Source: Fundidesulfovibrio soli (GTDB lineage: Bacteria > Desulfobacterota > Desulfovibrionia > Desulfovibrionales > Desulfovibrionaceae). Taken from it: a stretch of 64,000 nt of DNA. The stretch's first letter is position 1. Every line of letters starts with the position of its first letter. Where the stretch lies: assembly GCF_022808695.1 (NCBI RefSeq), contig NZ_JAKZKW010000005.1, positions 104,395 through 168,394 of the forward strand. The letters run 5' to 3'. Shown piece by piece: positions 46,060 to 55,758 of the stretch. A model generated the notes under the pieces. It did no database searches. It saw nothing but the letters and a program-made list of their open reading frames with translations, and was not told the origin of the DNA. Made by a program: the position numbers and the translations under genes.

Positions 46060-49000
46060 CTATTCGCCGCCTCCCCCCTCCCGCCGGGCCGCCTCGGCCG
46101 CCTCCACCAGGGCTTGCACGCTCACGTAGTCGGTCTTGCCGTTGCCCAGCAGCGGCATCTTCCCCAGTACCTGAATGGCCTTGGGCGCCATGAGCTCCGG
46201 CAGGCCCGCCGCCCGGAAGTGCGCCAGTATCTCGGAGCGCGTGGCCCCGGCATTTGTGGTGGCCAGCACCAGGCGCTCGCCCTTGCCGCCATGCAGGGCG
46301 ACGACGGCGTGGGCCTGCTTGGGCCAGAGCGCGGAGATCTCGCTCTCCACCCGGCCCAGGGGCACCATCTCCCCGCCCACCTTGGCGAAGCGCTTGGCCC
46401 GGCCCAGGATGCGCACGTAGCCTGCCTCATCCACCGAGACGATGTCCCCGGTGTCGTACCAGCCGTCCGCGGGCGGCTCCAGCACGCCGGGCTTCGAAGC
46501 CCACAGGTAGCCGAGCATCACGTTGGGGCCTTTGACCCACAGGCGGCCGCCTTCCTCCACGCCGGGAACCGGCTCCACGCGGCGTTCGATGCCGGGCAGC
46601 AGGCGGCCCACGGTGCCCGCCTTGTAGTGCATGGGCGTGTTCACGGCCAGCACCGGGGCGGTCTCGGTGGCCCCGTAGCCCTCCAGGATGCGCAGCCCGA
46701 ACGCCTCCATCCACTGCCGCCGGGTCTCGTCGCGCACCTTCTCCGCGCCCGCGAACACGTAGCGCACGCTGTAGAAGTCATAGGGCGAGGCCACGCGCGC
46801 GTAGCCGGCCAGGAAGGTGTCCGTGCCGAAGATGATGGTGGCGTTGGTGTCGTAGGCCATCTCGGGCACGATGCGGTAGTGCAGGGGCGAGGGGTAGAAG
46901 AAGGTGCGCAGCCCCGAAATCAGCGGCAGGATCATGCCGCCCGTGAGCCCGAAGGAGTGGAACACGGGCAGGGCGTTGAAGACCACGTCCGAGGCGGAGA
47001 AGGCCACCCGCGCCGCCAGCTGGCCGCAGTTGGCCAGGATGTTGGCGTGGGAGAGAGCCACGCCCTTGGGCGCGCCCTCGGAGCCGGAGGTGAAGAGGAT
47101 CACGGCCGGGTCGTCGCAGGAGCGGCGCAGCCCCGGGGCGAACCTTTCGGGGAGGAGCGACGCGCCCAGCCCGTACAGCCTGTCGGCCAGCCCCATCCGC
47201 GCCTTGAGGTCCTCCAGGAAGACGAGGTTCACCTTGGCGGCCAGGGCCTCGGCCAGGGCCTGCAGTCCGGCCTGCTCGATGAAGCGCCGTGAGGTCAGCA
47301 CCGTGGCGATGCGCGCCGTGTCGCAGGCGGAGAGCACGTTCTGCACGCCGGAGGTGAAGTTGAGCATGGCCGGGACGCGTCCGAAGGCTTGGCAGGCGAA
47401 GAATGCCACGGCCGAGGCGTTGGAGTTGGGCAGCATCAGGCCCACGGTCTCGCCCGGGGCGGCCATGGCGGCCACGCGTCGTCCCAGGGCCATGACCCCG
47501 GCCGCGAGCCTGCCGCAGCTCAGGGGCGAGCGGTTCACGTCCTCGCAGGCCACGGCCCCGCGCCCCCGGGTGCGCATGGCCTCCAGCAGGGCGGCGAAGA
47601 GGGTGCGGCGGCGGTCGTAGGTGGCGAACATCATGTCGGACATGATGTCGTAGAGCTTGAGCCCGATGACGCGGCGGCGCTCCCGCCCCTTGGCCCCTTC
47701 GGGCAGCTCGAAGCGCTGCGGGGGCTGGACCGTGATGGTGATCTTGGGGAACAGGCGGCGGCGCACCTTGCCCCCCAGGCGCGAGAAGGGCGTGTACTGC
47801 GCGCCCTCGATGCGCACGGGCACCAGGGGCGCGTCGGCCTTGTCGGCGATCATGCCCGGCCCGGCGTAGACTTTCATCAGCGCACCGGTGGTGGTGATGC
47901 GCCCCTCGGGGAAGATCACGCAGACCCGCCCGGCCTGCACGGCCTGGATCAGGCCCCTGGTGGCCATGGGGTTGGTGGGGTCCATGGGGAAGGCCTCCAC
48001 CAGCCTGAGGAAGGGCCTAACCCACCAGAGCCGGGCCACGAAGCTGTTCACCGCGAACACGGGCCGCCCGGGCAGGAAGGCCGCCAGGAGCACCGGGTCC
48101 AGGAAGGAGACGTGGTTGACCACCACCACGGCCCGCTCCCCGGCGGCCAGCAGGTTCTCAACGCCCCGGACCTCCACGCGGTAGAGCGCCCTGAGCAGCC
48201 AGACGAAGAAAGCCTTGAACAGGGCGTCGGGCAGCAGCTTGCAGATGTACACGGCCACCGCCAGGGTGGCCACGGCCACGGCCAGGAAGACCTGCTCCAC
48301 CCCGAAGCCCAGGGCCAGCATGCCCGCCCCGGCCAGGGAGGCGGCCACCATGAAGGCCGCGTTCATGATGTTGTTGGCGGCCACGATGCGCGCCCGCTCG
48401 TGCTCCTCGCTGCGGGCCTGGAGGATGGCGTAGAGCGGCACGATGTACACGCCGCCGGCCACGGAGAACAGCAGCAGGTCCGCCAGAACCCGCCACGCGC
48501 CGGGCATGGCCAGCAGGGCGGAGAGCCCCATGACCGGAGCCTCGGCGGGCAGGTGCGCGAAGTGGGCCGAGGAGAGCCAGAGGTCGAAGGCGAAGGCGCT
48601 CATGGCCAGGGCGGCCAGGGGCACGTGCCGGGCGGAGATTTCGCCCTTGAGCATCCGGGAGCACAGCGCCGAACCCAGGCCGATGCCCACGGAGAACACG
48701 GTGAGCATGAGCGTCACGGCGTGCTCGCCCGCGTGGAGCACGTCCTTGGCGAAGGCCGGGAACTGCGAGAGGTAGGTGATGCCCACCAGCCAGAACCAGG
48801 AGATGCCCAGCACCGAGAGGAACACGTCGCGCCTCTTTTTGGCCAGGCCCATGACCGCGAAGGTCTCCCGCAGGATGTGCGGGCTCACGGTTACGCCCCT
48901 GTCGCCGGGCCTGGCCTTGGGCAGCATCAGGCTGGCCGCGAAGCCCAGCGCCGCGAAGCCCACGAGCATGACGCAGATGGTGGCGATGCCGCCCTGCTCC

Positions 49001-49509
49001 AGCACAAGCATGCCCCCGGCGATGGTGCCCAGCAGGATGGCCAGGAAGGTGCCGCCCTCGATGAGCGCGTTGCCGTCCACCAGGTCGCCCTCGGGCAGCT
49101 GCTCGGGCAGGATGGCGTACTTGAGCGGCCCGAAGAACGTGGCCTGGGCGCCCAGCAGGAAGAGCACGGCCAGCATCCCGGATACGCTTTCGGCCAGCAG
49201 GGACCAGGCCCCCAGCGAGACGATGGCGATCTCCGCGAGCTTGACCAGCCGGATGAGCCCGCTCTTCTCGTAGCGGTCGGCCAGTTGCCCGGCCGTGGCC
49301 GAGAACAGGAAGAAGGGCAGCATGAACAGGCCCGAGGCGATGTTGACCAGCACCTGCGGAGGCATGGCCGAGGCCTCGCCCAGGCGGTAGATCACCAGGA
49401 TGGCGATGGCGTTCTTGAACACGTTGTCGTTGGCCGCGCCCAGGAACTGGCTGACGAACAGGGGCCAGAAGCTGCGCTTGCCGAGCACGCGGGTGATGCC
49501 TGCGTTCAT
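46060..49509 (-). CDS. aas: LplT-PlsC-Aas fusion: lysophospholipid transporter, acyltransferase and acyl-ACP synthetase
   Basis: 1149 residues. Residues ~1-420 are a 12-helix MFS transporter like LplT. An acyltransferase follows with HX4D in NHVSFLDP (H ~466) and FPEGRITTTG. The C-terminal half (~660-1149) is an AMP-binding acyl-ACP synthetase with VILFTSGSEGAPKGVAL (~800) and YDTGDIVSVDEAGYV. In E. coli, LplT and Aas are separate proteins that import and re-acylate lyso-phospholipids; here the whole pathway is one polypeptide. It maintains membrane lipids after lipase damage. All three active sites look intact. ATG start; the gene lies next to the amidohydrolase gene. Confidence 0.94.
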   Translation of the reverse strand: MNAGITRVLGKRSFWPLFVSQFLGAANDNVFKNAIAILVIYRLGEASAMPPQVLVNIASGLFMLPFFLFSATAGQLADRYEKSGLIRLVKLAEIAIVSLGAWSLLAESVSGMLAVLFLLGAQATFFGPLKYAILPEQLPEGDLVDGNALIEGGTFLAILLGTIAGGMLVLEQGGIATICVMLVGFAALGFAASLMLPKARPGDRGVTVSPHILRETFAVMGLAKKRRDVFLSVLGISWFWLVGITYLSQFPAFAKDVLHAGEHAVTLMLTVFSVGIGLGSALCSRMLKGEISARHVPLAALAMSAFAFDLWLSSAHFAHLPAEAPVMGLSALLAMPGAWRVLADLLLFSVAGGVYIVPLYAILQARSEEHERARIVAANNIMNAAFMVAASLAGAGMLALGFGVEQVFLAVAVATLAVAVYICKLLPDALFKAFFVWLLRALYRVEVRGVENLLAAGERAVVVVNHVSFLDPVLLAAFLPGRPVFAVNSFVARLWWVRPFLRLVEAFPMDPTNPMATRGLIQAVQAGRVCVIFPEGRITTTGALMKVYAGPGMIADKADAPLVPVRIEGAQYTPFSRLGGKVRRRLFPKITITVQPPQRFELPEGAKGRERRRVIGLKLYDIMSDMMFATYDRRRTLFAALLEAMRTRGRGAVACEDVNRSPLSCGRLAAGVMALGRRVAAMAAPGETVGLMLPNSNASAVAFFACQAFGRVPAMLNFTSGVQNVLSACDTARIATVLTSRRFIEQAGLQALAEALAAKVNLVFLEDLKARMGLADRLYGLGASLLPERFAPGLRRSCDDPAVILFTSGSEGAPKGVALSHANILANCGQLAARVAFSASDVVFNALPVFHSFGLTGGMILPLISGLRTFFYPSPLHYRIVPEMAYDTNATIIFGTDTFLAGYARVASPYDFYSVRYVFAGAEKVRDETRRQWMEAFGLRILEGYGATETAPVLAVNTPMHYKAGTVGRLLPGIERRVEPVPGVEEGGRLWVKGPNVMLGYLWASKPGVLEPPADGWYDTGDIVSVDEAGYVRILGRAKRFAKVGGEMVPLGRVESEISALWPKQAHAVVALHGGKGERLVLATTNAGATRSEILAHFRAAGLPELMAPKAIQVLGKMPLLGNGKTDYVSVQALVEAAEAARREGGGGE

Positions 49510-49510
49510 A

Positions 49511-50791
49511 CTACAAACCTCCCGGGAAATTGGCCGCGGCCGGGGTCACTGCCGGCTCGGGCGCGCCTCGCCAGATGAATGCGGCGTGCTCCACGAAAAC
49601 GGAGGCCGGAAAGCGCGCCCCGGTCTTCGGGTGGCGCAGGGTGCGCTTGAGCACGAAATCGAAGAGCAGGGGGTTGGCCCTGTAGATCTCGCCAAGCTGG
49701 CGGCGCTCGCGGTCCGTCAGAAAACCCGCCAGCCATAAAACACGCGGCTGCATGAAGATGTCAACGGCGGGGAGCGGATAGTCGCTGCCGTTTATGAGCC
49801 TCGGGTGCAGGTCGGCGCGCTCCAGCAGGATCTTGAGGTCGCCGGTGCTGCGGGCGGTCTGGGCCAGCATGGAGATGTCGCCGTAGAGGCGGCCCGTGTA
49901 GCGCGGGTCGTCCATCATGCGCAGGAAGAGGTCGAAGTTGCGGGCGCGGCGGCCCGGGTTGTCCAGATCCTCACTGGTGCCCCGGTTCCCGGCGTGGGCC
50001 ATGATCACGGTGACGCCCAGGTCCAGGGGGCGGCGCAGCAGCAGGGGGTTGCCCAGGCGCTGGTCCGTGGAGGCCACCGAGGCCTCGTGTCCGGTGTGGC
50101 AGAGCAGGGCCATGCCGTGGCGGATCATGGCGCGATAGAAGGGGTCGAAGCCGGGGTCGGAGGGGTCCATGCCCTGGGAGTTGGGCAGCCACTTGATCAC
50201 GCGCACGCCTTGCGCGGCAAGGCTCTCCAGCCGGGCCAGGGCGTGCGGGTCGCTCGGATGCACCGAGGCCACCGGGACGAAGGTGTCCGGGTGGCTGCGG
50301 GCCAGGTCCAGCACGTAGCCGTCGGGGATGCGGAACTCGGTGCGCGCGAAGTCGCGTTCGCCGCCGGGGGTGTAGCGGCAGTCGAAGGCCAGCACGGCCA
50401 GCCTGGGCTCCACGGGGAAATCGCGGGCCAGGGCCAGCAGGCGCGCCACGTACTGCTGGTCGGCCAGGGCCGGGTCCTTCACGCCGGAAGCGGACAGCAC
50501 CATGTCCGCCTTGAGGCGGGACCAGGGGCGCAGCCAGCTGCGCAAAGCCGGGCTGGCGTACACGCCAGTGCCGCCCGTGCCCAGGCCCAGGATGTGCACG
50601 TGGCAGTCCAGGGGCCTGCGGCCGTCCAGGTCCGCGAAGGCGCGGTCCACCAGGGCCTGGGCGCCTGGGCTCAGGGGCTTGGCGCTGCGTGCGGGGCTCT
50701 CCCCGGTCCTGGCGGCGGGCGTTGCCTGGGCCTGGGAGACGAAGGGGATGAAAAGTGCGGTCAGGGCTGCGAGTACGATACCGGCATGCAT
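49511..50791 (-). CDS. Exported amidohydrolase-family protein
   Basis: 426 residues from the ATG at 50791 (AAGGAGG upstream; an earlier in-frame start at 50821 lies in the operators). Signal peptide MHAGIVLAALTALFIPFVSQ. The TIM-barrel metal site is visible: HxH in LDCHVHI (64-66), a lysine in VIKWLPNSQG, H in LLCHTGHE, H in VIMAHAGN and D in LINGSDYPL. This is the amidohydrolase_2 pattern (decarboxylases and lactonases). Substrate unknown. It is divergent from a TetR gene, and the three palindromes between them lie in its promoter, so it is probably repressed by that protein. Its stop is adjacent to the aas fusion start. Confidence 0.88.
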   Translation of the reverse strand: MHAGIVLAALTALFIPFVSQAQATPAARTGESPARSAKPLSPGAQALVDRAFADLDGRRPLDCHVHILGLGTGGTGVYASPALRSWLRPWSRLKADMVLSASGVKDPALADQQYVARLLALARDFPVEPRLAVLAFDCRYTPGGERDFARTEFRIPDGYVLDLARSHPDTFVPVASVHPSDPHALARLESLAAQGVRVIKWLPNSQGMDPSDPGFDPFYRAMIRHGMALLCHTGHEASVASTDQRLGNPLLLRRPLDLGVTVIMAHAGNRGTSEDLDNPGRRARNFDLFLRMMDDPRYTGRLYGDISMLAQTARSTGDLKILLERADLHPRLINGSDYPLPAVDIFMQPRVLWLAGFLTDRERRQLGEIYRANPLLFDFVLKRTLRHPKTGARFPASVFVEHAAFIWRGAPEPAVTPAAANFPGGL

Positions 50792-50807
50792 GGGTGCCTC
50801 CTTGTTT

Positions 50808-50886
50808 TGAACATTGTTCAAAATGGTGCCGCTTGTTTATTGAACAGCGTTCAAAATCGGAATAGCTTGCTTCTGAACAATGTTCA
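50808..50886. promoter_or_regulatory. Three phased TGAAC-N3-GTTCA operators
   Basis: Identical 13-bp palindromes TGAACxxxGTTCA occur at 50808, 50841 and 50874, starting exactly 33 bases apart. They fill the gap between the divergent amidohydrolase and TetR genes. The symmetry and location fit sites for the adjacent TetR regulator, probably controlling both genes. Confidence 0.85.
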
Positions 50887-50948
50887 ATATAATTTTCATC
50901 CATCCGCGAAGTTCCGGCCCGGACCCCGGAAGCGGCAGGAGGCGAGGC

Positions 50949-51560
50949 ATGGCCAGACGGTCGGACCACACCCGCGAGCAGTTGACGGAGCTGGTGCTGG
51001 GCGAGGCGCAGCGGCTGGTGGAGGCAGAGGGCTTCAAGGCCCTCACGGCCAGGCGCGTGGCCGAGGCGGTGGGCTACTCCCCGGGTACGCTCTACAACCA
51101 CTTCAAGAATCTGGATGACCTGGTGGTGCAGGTGAACGCGCGCACCCTGGAGCTGCTGGACGGCGAGCTCGCCGGGGCCGCCCCCACGGGCGACCCGCAG
51201 GCCGACGCCCTGGCCCTGGCCCTGGCCTACTTCGCCTTCGTGGAGCGCCACCCCAGGCTGTGGGAGCTGCTCTTCGAGTACCGCCTGGGCCAAGGCTCGG
51301 AGCTGCCCCGGTGGTTCACAGGCAGGATCGAGGCCATTTTGGCCCGCATGGCCCGGGTGCTTGCGCCGCTGTTCGCGCCCGGAGATACGGCCGGGGTGGA
51401 GGAGGCCGTCCAGGTGCTCTGGGCCAGCCTGCACGGCATCGGCTCCCTGGCCACCAGCGGCAAGCTGGAGGTGGTCACGGCGCGCAGCGCGGCCCAGCTG
51501 GCGCGCTCCCTGGTGGTGCACTACGTGGGCGGGCTCGGGGCCGCAAGGAGTGGGGAATGA
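50949..51560 (+). CDS. TetR-family transcriptional regulator
   Basis: 203 residues from the ATG at 50949 (AGGAGG upstream). The N-terminal TetR HTH covers ~10-60: LTELVLGEAQRLVEAEGFKA, then LTARRVAEAVGYSPGTLYNHFKNLDDL. The C-terminal ligand domain is helical, with TetR_C-type phrases (FAFVERHPRLWELLFEYRL). It is divergent from the amidohydrolase gene with three palindromes between them, so autoregulation and control of the amidohydrolase and perhaps the downstream aas fusion are likely. Ligand unknown. Confidence 0.93.
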   Translation: MARRSDHTREQLTELVLGEAQRLVEAEGFKALTARRVAEAVGYSPGTLYNHFKNLDDLVVQVNARTLELLDGELAGAAPTGDPQADALALALAYFAFVERHPRLWELLFEYRLGQGSELPRWFTGRIEAILARMARVLAPLFAPGDTAGVEEAVQVLWASLHGIGSLATSGKLEVVTARSAAQLARSLVVHYVGGLGAARSGE

Positions 51561-51642
51561 CCGGAGCGAGGGGCTCCGATGGACGGGCGACAGGCGCGTG
51601 AAGGTCGCGAAATCCGAAGGGTAGGGCAGCCCGCACAGTGAA

Positions 51643-51672
51643 GCCGGGGCGCGGGCTGGCCCGCGCCCCGGC
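51643..51672 (-). terminator. GC-rich hairpin after purT
   Basis: GCCGGGGCGCGGG and its perfect complement around CTGG form a 13-bp stem 11 bases past the purT stop. No T-run. Confidence 0.5.
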
Positions 51673-51683
51673 CGCGCGGAGGC

Positions 51684-52865
51684 CTAGAGTTTCACCGTGA
51701 CGTGCGAGGCCGCGCGGATGGCCTTGGCCTTGGCCTCCTCCACGTCCTTGCCCAGGGCCAGGGCCACGCCCATGCGCCTGGCGCCGTGCACCTCGGGCTT
51801 GCCGAACAGGCGCAGGGAGGTGTCCGGCTCGGCCAGGGCCTCGGGGGCGACCTCAAAGGCCGGGGCCGTGCTGTCGCCCTCGGCCAGGATCACGCGGGAG
51901 GCTGCCGGGCCGTAAAGCCGGATGGCCGGAATGGGCAGGCCCAGGATGGCTCGCACGTGCAGGGCGAACTCCGAGAGGTCCTGCGAGATGAGCGTGACCA
52001 TGCCCGTGTCGTGCGGCCGGGGCGACACCTCGGAGAAGAGCACCATGTCGCCCTTGATGAACAGTTCCACGCCGAAGATGCCGCGCCCGCCCAGGGCTCC
52101 GGTGACGGCCTTGGCCATGCGTTCGGCCTCGGCCAGGGCCGCGGCGCTCATGGGGTGGGGCTGCCAGGACTCGCGGTAGTCCCCCTTCTCCTGCCGGTGG
52201 CCGATGGGCTCGCAGAAGCTTACGCCCCCGGCGTGGCGCACGGTGAGCAGGGTGATCTCGTAGTCGAAATCCACGAACCCTTCCACGATCACGCGGCCCG
52301 CCCCGGCGCGCCCGGCGGTCTGGGCGTACTCCCAGGAGGCCGCGGCCCCGGCCGCGTCGCGGGCCACGCTCTGGCCCTTGCCCGAGGAGGACATCACCGG
52401 CTTGACCACGCAGGGGAAGCCCACGGCCTCGCAGGCGGCCAGGAATTCCTCCTTGGTGTCGGCGAAGCGGTAGGGCGAGGTGGCCAGGCCCAGCTCCTCG
52501 GCGGCCAGGCGGCGGATGCCCTCGCGGTCCATGGTCAGTCGGGCGGCGCGGGCCGTGGGCACCACGGTGACTCCCTCGGCCTCCAGGGCCAGCAGCTCCT
52601 CGGTGGCGATGGCCTCGATCTCGGGCACCACGAAGTCGGGCTTCTCCTGCTCGATGACGGCGCGCAGGGCGGCAGCGTCGAGCATGCTCACCACGTGGGA
52701 GCGGTGCGCCACCTGCATGGCCGGGGCGTTGGGGTAGCGGTCCACGGCGATGACCTCGACGCCGAGGCGCTGGGCCTCGATGGCCACCTCCTTGCCCAGC
52801 TCGCCGGAGCCGAGCAGCATGATCCTGGTGGCCGAAGCCGTGTTGGGCGTGCCGATGCGGGCCAT
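51684..52865 (-). CDS. purT: Formate-dependent phosphoribosylglycinamide formyltransferase
   Basis: 393 residues, the normal length. ATP-grasp enzyme of purine synthesis: [20 protein letters not shown] (N-terminal fold), [35 protein letters not shown] (ATP grasp) and [20 protein letters not shown] (metal and nucleotide binding). It uses formate and ATP in place of 10-formyl-THF. AGGAGG lies before the ATG. Formate use suits an anaerobe. Confidence 0.97.
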   Translation of the reverse strand: MARIGTPNTASATRIMLLGSGELGKEVAIEAQRLGVEVIAVDRYPNAPAMQVAHRSHVVSMLDAAALRAVIEQEKPDFVVPEIEAIATEELLALEAEGVTVVPTARAARLTMDREGIRRLAAEELGLATSPYRFADTKEEFLAACEAVGFPCVVKPVMSSSGKGQSVARDAAGAAASWEYAQTAGRAGAGRVIVEGFVDFDYEITLLTVRHAGGVSFCEPIGHRQEKGDYRESWQPHPMSAAALAEAERMAKAVTGALGGRGIFGVELFIKGDMVLFSEVSPRPHDTGMVTLISQDLSEFALHVRAILGLPIPAIRLYGPAASRVILAEGDSTAPAFEVAPEALAEPDTSLRLFGKPEVHGARRMGVALALGKDVEEAKAKAIRAASHVTVKL

Positions 52866-53042
52866 GGAAACCTCCTGAAGGGGGAAATTCGAAAGGGCGC
52901 AGCCTACCCGGAAGCGTCGTGGAGGACAATACGCCGCCCGGGGGCAGGCGGCGTGGGCCAGACATATGGGCCAGACAATGGGGCGAAACAGGGGAGCCGG
53001 AATGAACAGGCCGGAACGGCATGGGCCGAAACGGAGCGAGGG

Positions 53043-53288
53043 CTACCGCGCCGCGCCGGAGCCCAGCAGGGCCTTGGCGTCCTCCCATTCCTGGGGCGGG
53101 CACCTGCCCTCTTCGATGATCTCGAAGAACTCCCCCGGCCCCAGGTGCAGCAGGGGGCTGTCCGGGTGCTGGTGCCTGAGCCAGGTGGGGGCCTCGCGGG
53201 CTTCCTGCTCGGAGTCGGCTGTGAAGAACGTCACAGGGGTCCTGTGTCCGGCTTCGCCGCAACGGTAGAGGAGGTAGGTCTTGGGCAT
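53043..53288 (-). CDS. Small hypothetical protein
   Basis: 81 residues from the ATG at 53288 (GGAGG upstream). Starts MPKTYLLYRCGEAGHRTPVT. It is mixed alpha/beta and acidic at the C-terminus, and has no family that I recognise. It is divergent from the beta-propeller gene, with 235 bases between. Confidence 0.65.
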   Translation of the reverse strand: MPKTYLLYRCGEAGHRTPVTFFTADSEQEAREAPTWLRHQHPDSPLLHLGPGEFFEIIEEGRCPPQEWEDAKALLGSGAAR

Positions 53289-53523
53289 GGGGCCTCCAGG
53301 GTCGCTTGGCCGCGCCGGAGACGTCCCGGCGGGCGCGCGTGGGTGGAATCCTGGCCCAATGGTAGCCGAATTATAACTCCAGGTCTTCCCCCAAGGCTTC
53401 AGGAAGGGCCCTGACCCATTCACAGCCCGGCAGAGGAGTGCTATGCCGGGGGCAAGCATGACCAGTCGTTCCCATGCGTTTGCGGTACAACTCAAGCTGT
53501 AAACACCCCTGCGGAGCGTCGCC

Positions 53524-55602
53524 ATGTTCACAAGACCGGCCTTCCTCGCGCTGATCGTGTCGCTGCTCGCCCTGGCTCCCGCCTTCGCCCGGGCCGACGC
53601 ACCCTGGAAGCTGCTCAACTACGCGCCCACCGCCAACACGCTCCTGTCGGTCTACACTCCCGATGCCGGATCCACGGTCTACTTCGCCGGCGACGGCGGT
53701 GTGATCGTGAAGAAATCCGGCACCGCCTTCACGCTGATGGACACCGGCACCATGGCCCCGTTGCGCGGCATTTCCGGGTCGGGGCCCGCCGACATATGGG
53801 CCGTGGGCGGAAGCTCCTTCACCGAGTCGACCACCGACGCCGAGCGCAGCGTGCTGCTGCACTACAACGGCCAGACCTGGACGCGCACCACGCCGCCCTC
53901 CCTGCAGGGCCTGGCCCAGAACTACGTGGTCAACGGGGTCTGGGTCAGCCCCACGGGCAGCGCCTTCGCCGTGGTCGAGTACTACAACGCCCCGGCGCGA
54001 TTCGACGCGGGCCAGAACAGGTGGGACTTCGAAGCCCTGACCATAGACTACCAGGCGCACCCCAACGCCCGGTCCGACTTCTCCTGCTCGTCCATCTTCG
54101 GCTTCTCGGATACCGACGTCTACGCCGTGGGCTCCTACGGCACGGTGCTGCACCGCGACGCCTCGGGCTGGAAGCTCATGGCCCAGTTCGAGACGGACGG
54201 CGGCTCCGGGGGCACCTTCACCTTCAACCTGCTGGAGAGCGTCTGGGGTCCCGGCGCGGGCACGGTGTTCGCCAGCGGCAACTTCGGCCAGATGTACATG
54301 CTGGACAACACCGCCCAGACCCCGGCCTGGAGCATGGTCAACCAGGGCGGCGGGCTGTTCAACGGCTACGATCTGGCGGCCATGAGCGGCACCGGCCCGA
54401 ACGACGTGTGGCTCGCGGGCCTGGGAGGGACGCTGCGCCACTGGACCGGCGCCGTGAACCAGCTGGGCAATTTCGACACGGTCCCCTTGTCCGGTCGGCA
54501 CGCCATCACCAGGCTCACGGGCAACAGCTACCTCCTGGCGGGCGACCTGGGGCTCATCGAATCGTTCAACGGGGCCACGGCCGCGCGCACGGCCCTCTCC
54601 AGCAAGACCACGGCCGGGAACAACCTGTCCTGGGGCGGCGCGGGCCTGGGCTCCCGGTTGTGGCTCGCCCCCATGTACATCTCCCAGGCCACGGGCATCT
54701 ATTCCTGGAGCAGGGGCAAGCTGCAAAGCCACCCCGTCGCGGGATTGAACGACAGTTTCCTGCGGGCCTTCAAGGTCTTCGCCTCCAACGACATCTGGCT
54801 CTCTGCCGTGGCCTTCAGCGACGGCGCCAATTACCTGAAGCGCTTCAACGGCTCCACCTGGTCCGACTGGCAGCCGCCCGGCTTCTTCGGGCAGGCCCAG
54901 GCCATCAACGGGGTGGCCAAGGCGGCGGGCGGCTACGCCGTCCTGCTGTCCTCCAACAACCTGGGACAACCCTGCTTCGCGGGCGCGGCCTCCACCACCT
55001 GCCTCGACCAGTTCGACCCGAACTCCTACACCTACTCCGACATCGCCGCCGGGCCGGACGGGAGCGTCTACGCCGTGGGGCAGGAAGGCCGCCTGGCGAT
55101 CTGGCGCAACGGGACGTGGACCACCAGCATCGTGGGCGCGCAGGGCCTCTCCCCCAAAGACGGCCTGACCGCGGTGGCGGCGGGTCCGGGCATGGTGGTG
55201 GCCCTGGGCGAGAACCAGGCCGCCTTCTACTCCACCGACGGCGGCTCCAACTGGCAGCCGGTGGCGGGCATCACGCGGCGCCCCCCGCAGGAGGCCGGCC
55301 CCCTGGCCTTCTTCAGGAGCGTGGTCCACGCCGGGAACGGGGTGTTTTGGGCCGCGCTCATCACCAACGGCGGCTACACGGACGGGGGCAAGTCCTACCT
55401 GTACCGCATCCAGAACGGCGTGGCCGAACTGGTGCAGGGCGGGTTCAGCTCCATGGTCTACAATCTCTCCAGCGCGCCGGAGCAGCAGGCGCTGTTCGGC
55501 GTGGGCGAAAACGGCGTGATCTGGACCACCAACCCGAACTTCCGGGAGCCGGGGTTGTCCCGGGGCCTGCCCGGGGCCTTGATGCTGCTGGTGAACCAGT
55601 AG
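53524..55602 (+). CDS. Secreted beta-propeller-like protein
   Basis: 692 residues with a clear signal peptide (FLALIVSLLALAPAFARA). The rest is a series of repeats of the pattern GTGPNDVWLAGLGGTLRHW, SGPADIWAVGG, TDVYAVGSYGTVLH and GSVYAVGQEGRLAIW, i.e. Asp-x-Trp/Tyr blade motifs as in BNR/Kelch-like propellers. Probable periplasmic or secreted binding protein. No catalytic residues recognised. The repeats make the fold assignment fairly safe; the ligand is unknown. Confidence 0.78.
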   Translation: MFTRPAFLALIVSLLALAPAFARADAPWKLLNYAPTANTLLSVYTPDAGSTVYFAGDGGVIVKKSGTAFTLMDTGTMAPLRGISGSGPADIWAVGGSSFTESTTDAERSVLLHYNGQTWTRTTPPSLQGLAQNYVVNGVWVSPTGSAFAVVEYYNAPARFDAGQNRWDFEALTIDYQAHPNARSDFSCSSIFGFSDTDVYAVGSYGTVLHRDASGWKLMAQFETDGGSGGTFTFNLLESVWGPGAGTVFASGNFGQMYMLDNTAQTPAWSMVNQGGGLFNGYDLAAMSGTGPNDVWLAGLGGTLRHWTGAVNQLGNFDTVPLSGRHAITRLTGNSYLLAGDLGLIESFNGATAARTALSSKTTAGNNLSWGGAGLGSRLWLAPMYISQATGIYSWSRGKLQSHPVAGLNDSFLRAFKVFASNDIWLSAVAFSDGANYLKRFNGSTWSDWQPPGFFGQAQAINGVAKAAGGYAVLLSSNNLGQPCFAGAASTTCLDQFDPNSYTYSDIAAGPDGSVYAVGQEGRLAIWRNGTWTTSIVGAQGLSPKDGLTAVAAGPGMVVALGENQAAFYSTDGGSNWQPVAGITRRPPQEAGPLAFFRSVVHAGNGVFWAALITNGGYTDGGKSYLYRIQNGVAELVQGGFSSMVYNLSSAPEQQALFGVGENGVIWTTNPNFREPGLSRGLPGALMLLVNQ

Positions 55603-55758
55603 GCGGGCGGCTCACATACGGGCTGGAGCGGGTCTCCCGCCTGAAAAGGCCCCCGGCCGTTGCCGGGCGCAGCGCGTGATGGGCTGGGCTGTCCGCGAAG
55701 GATGACCGGAATGCCGGGCGTACGTTTCCGCAAAACCGCAACGCAGGGGGCAGGCTTC

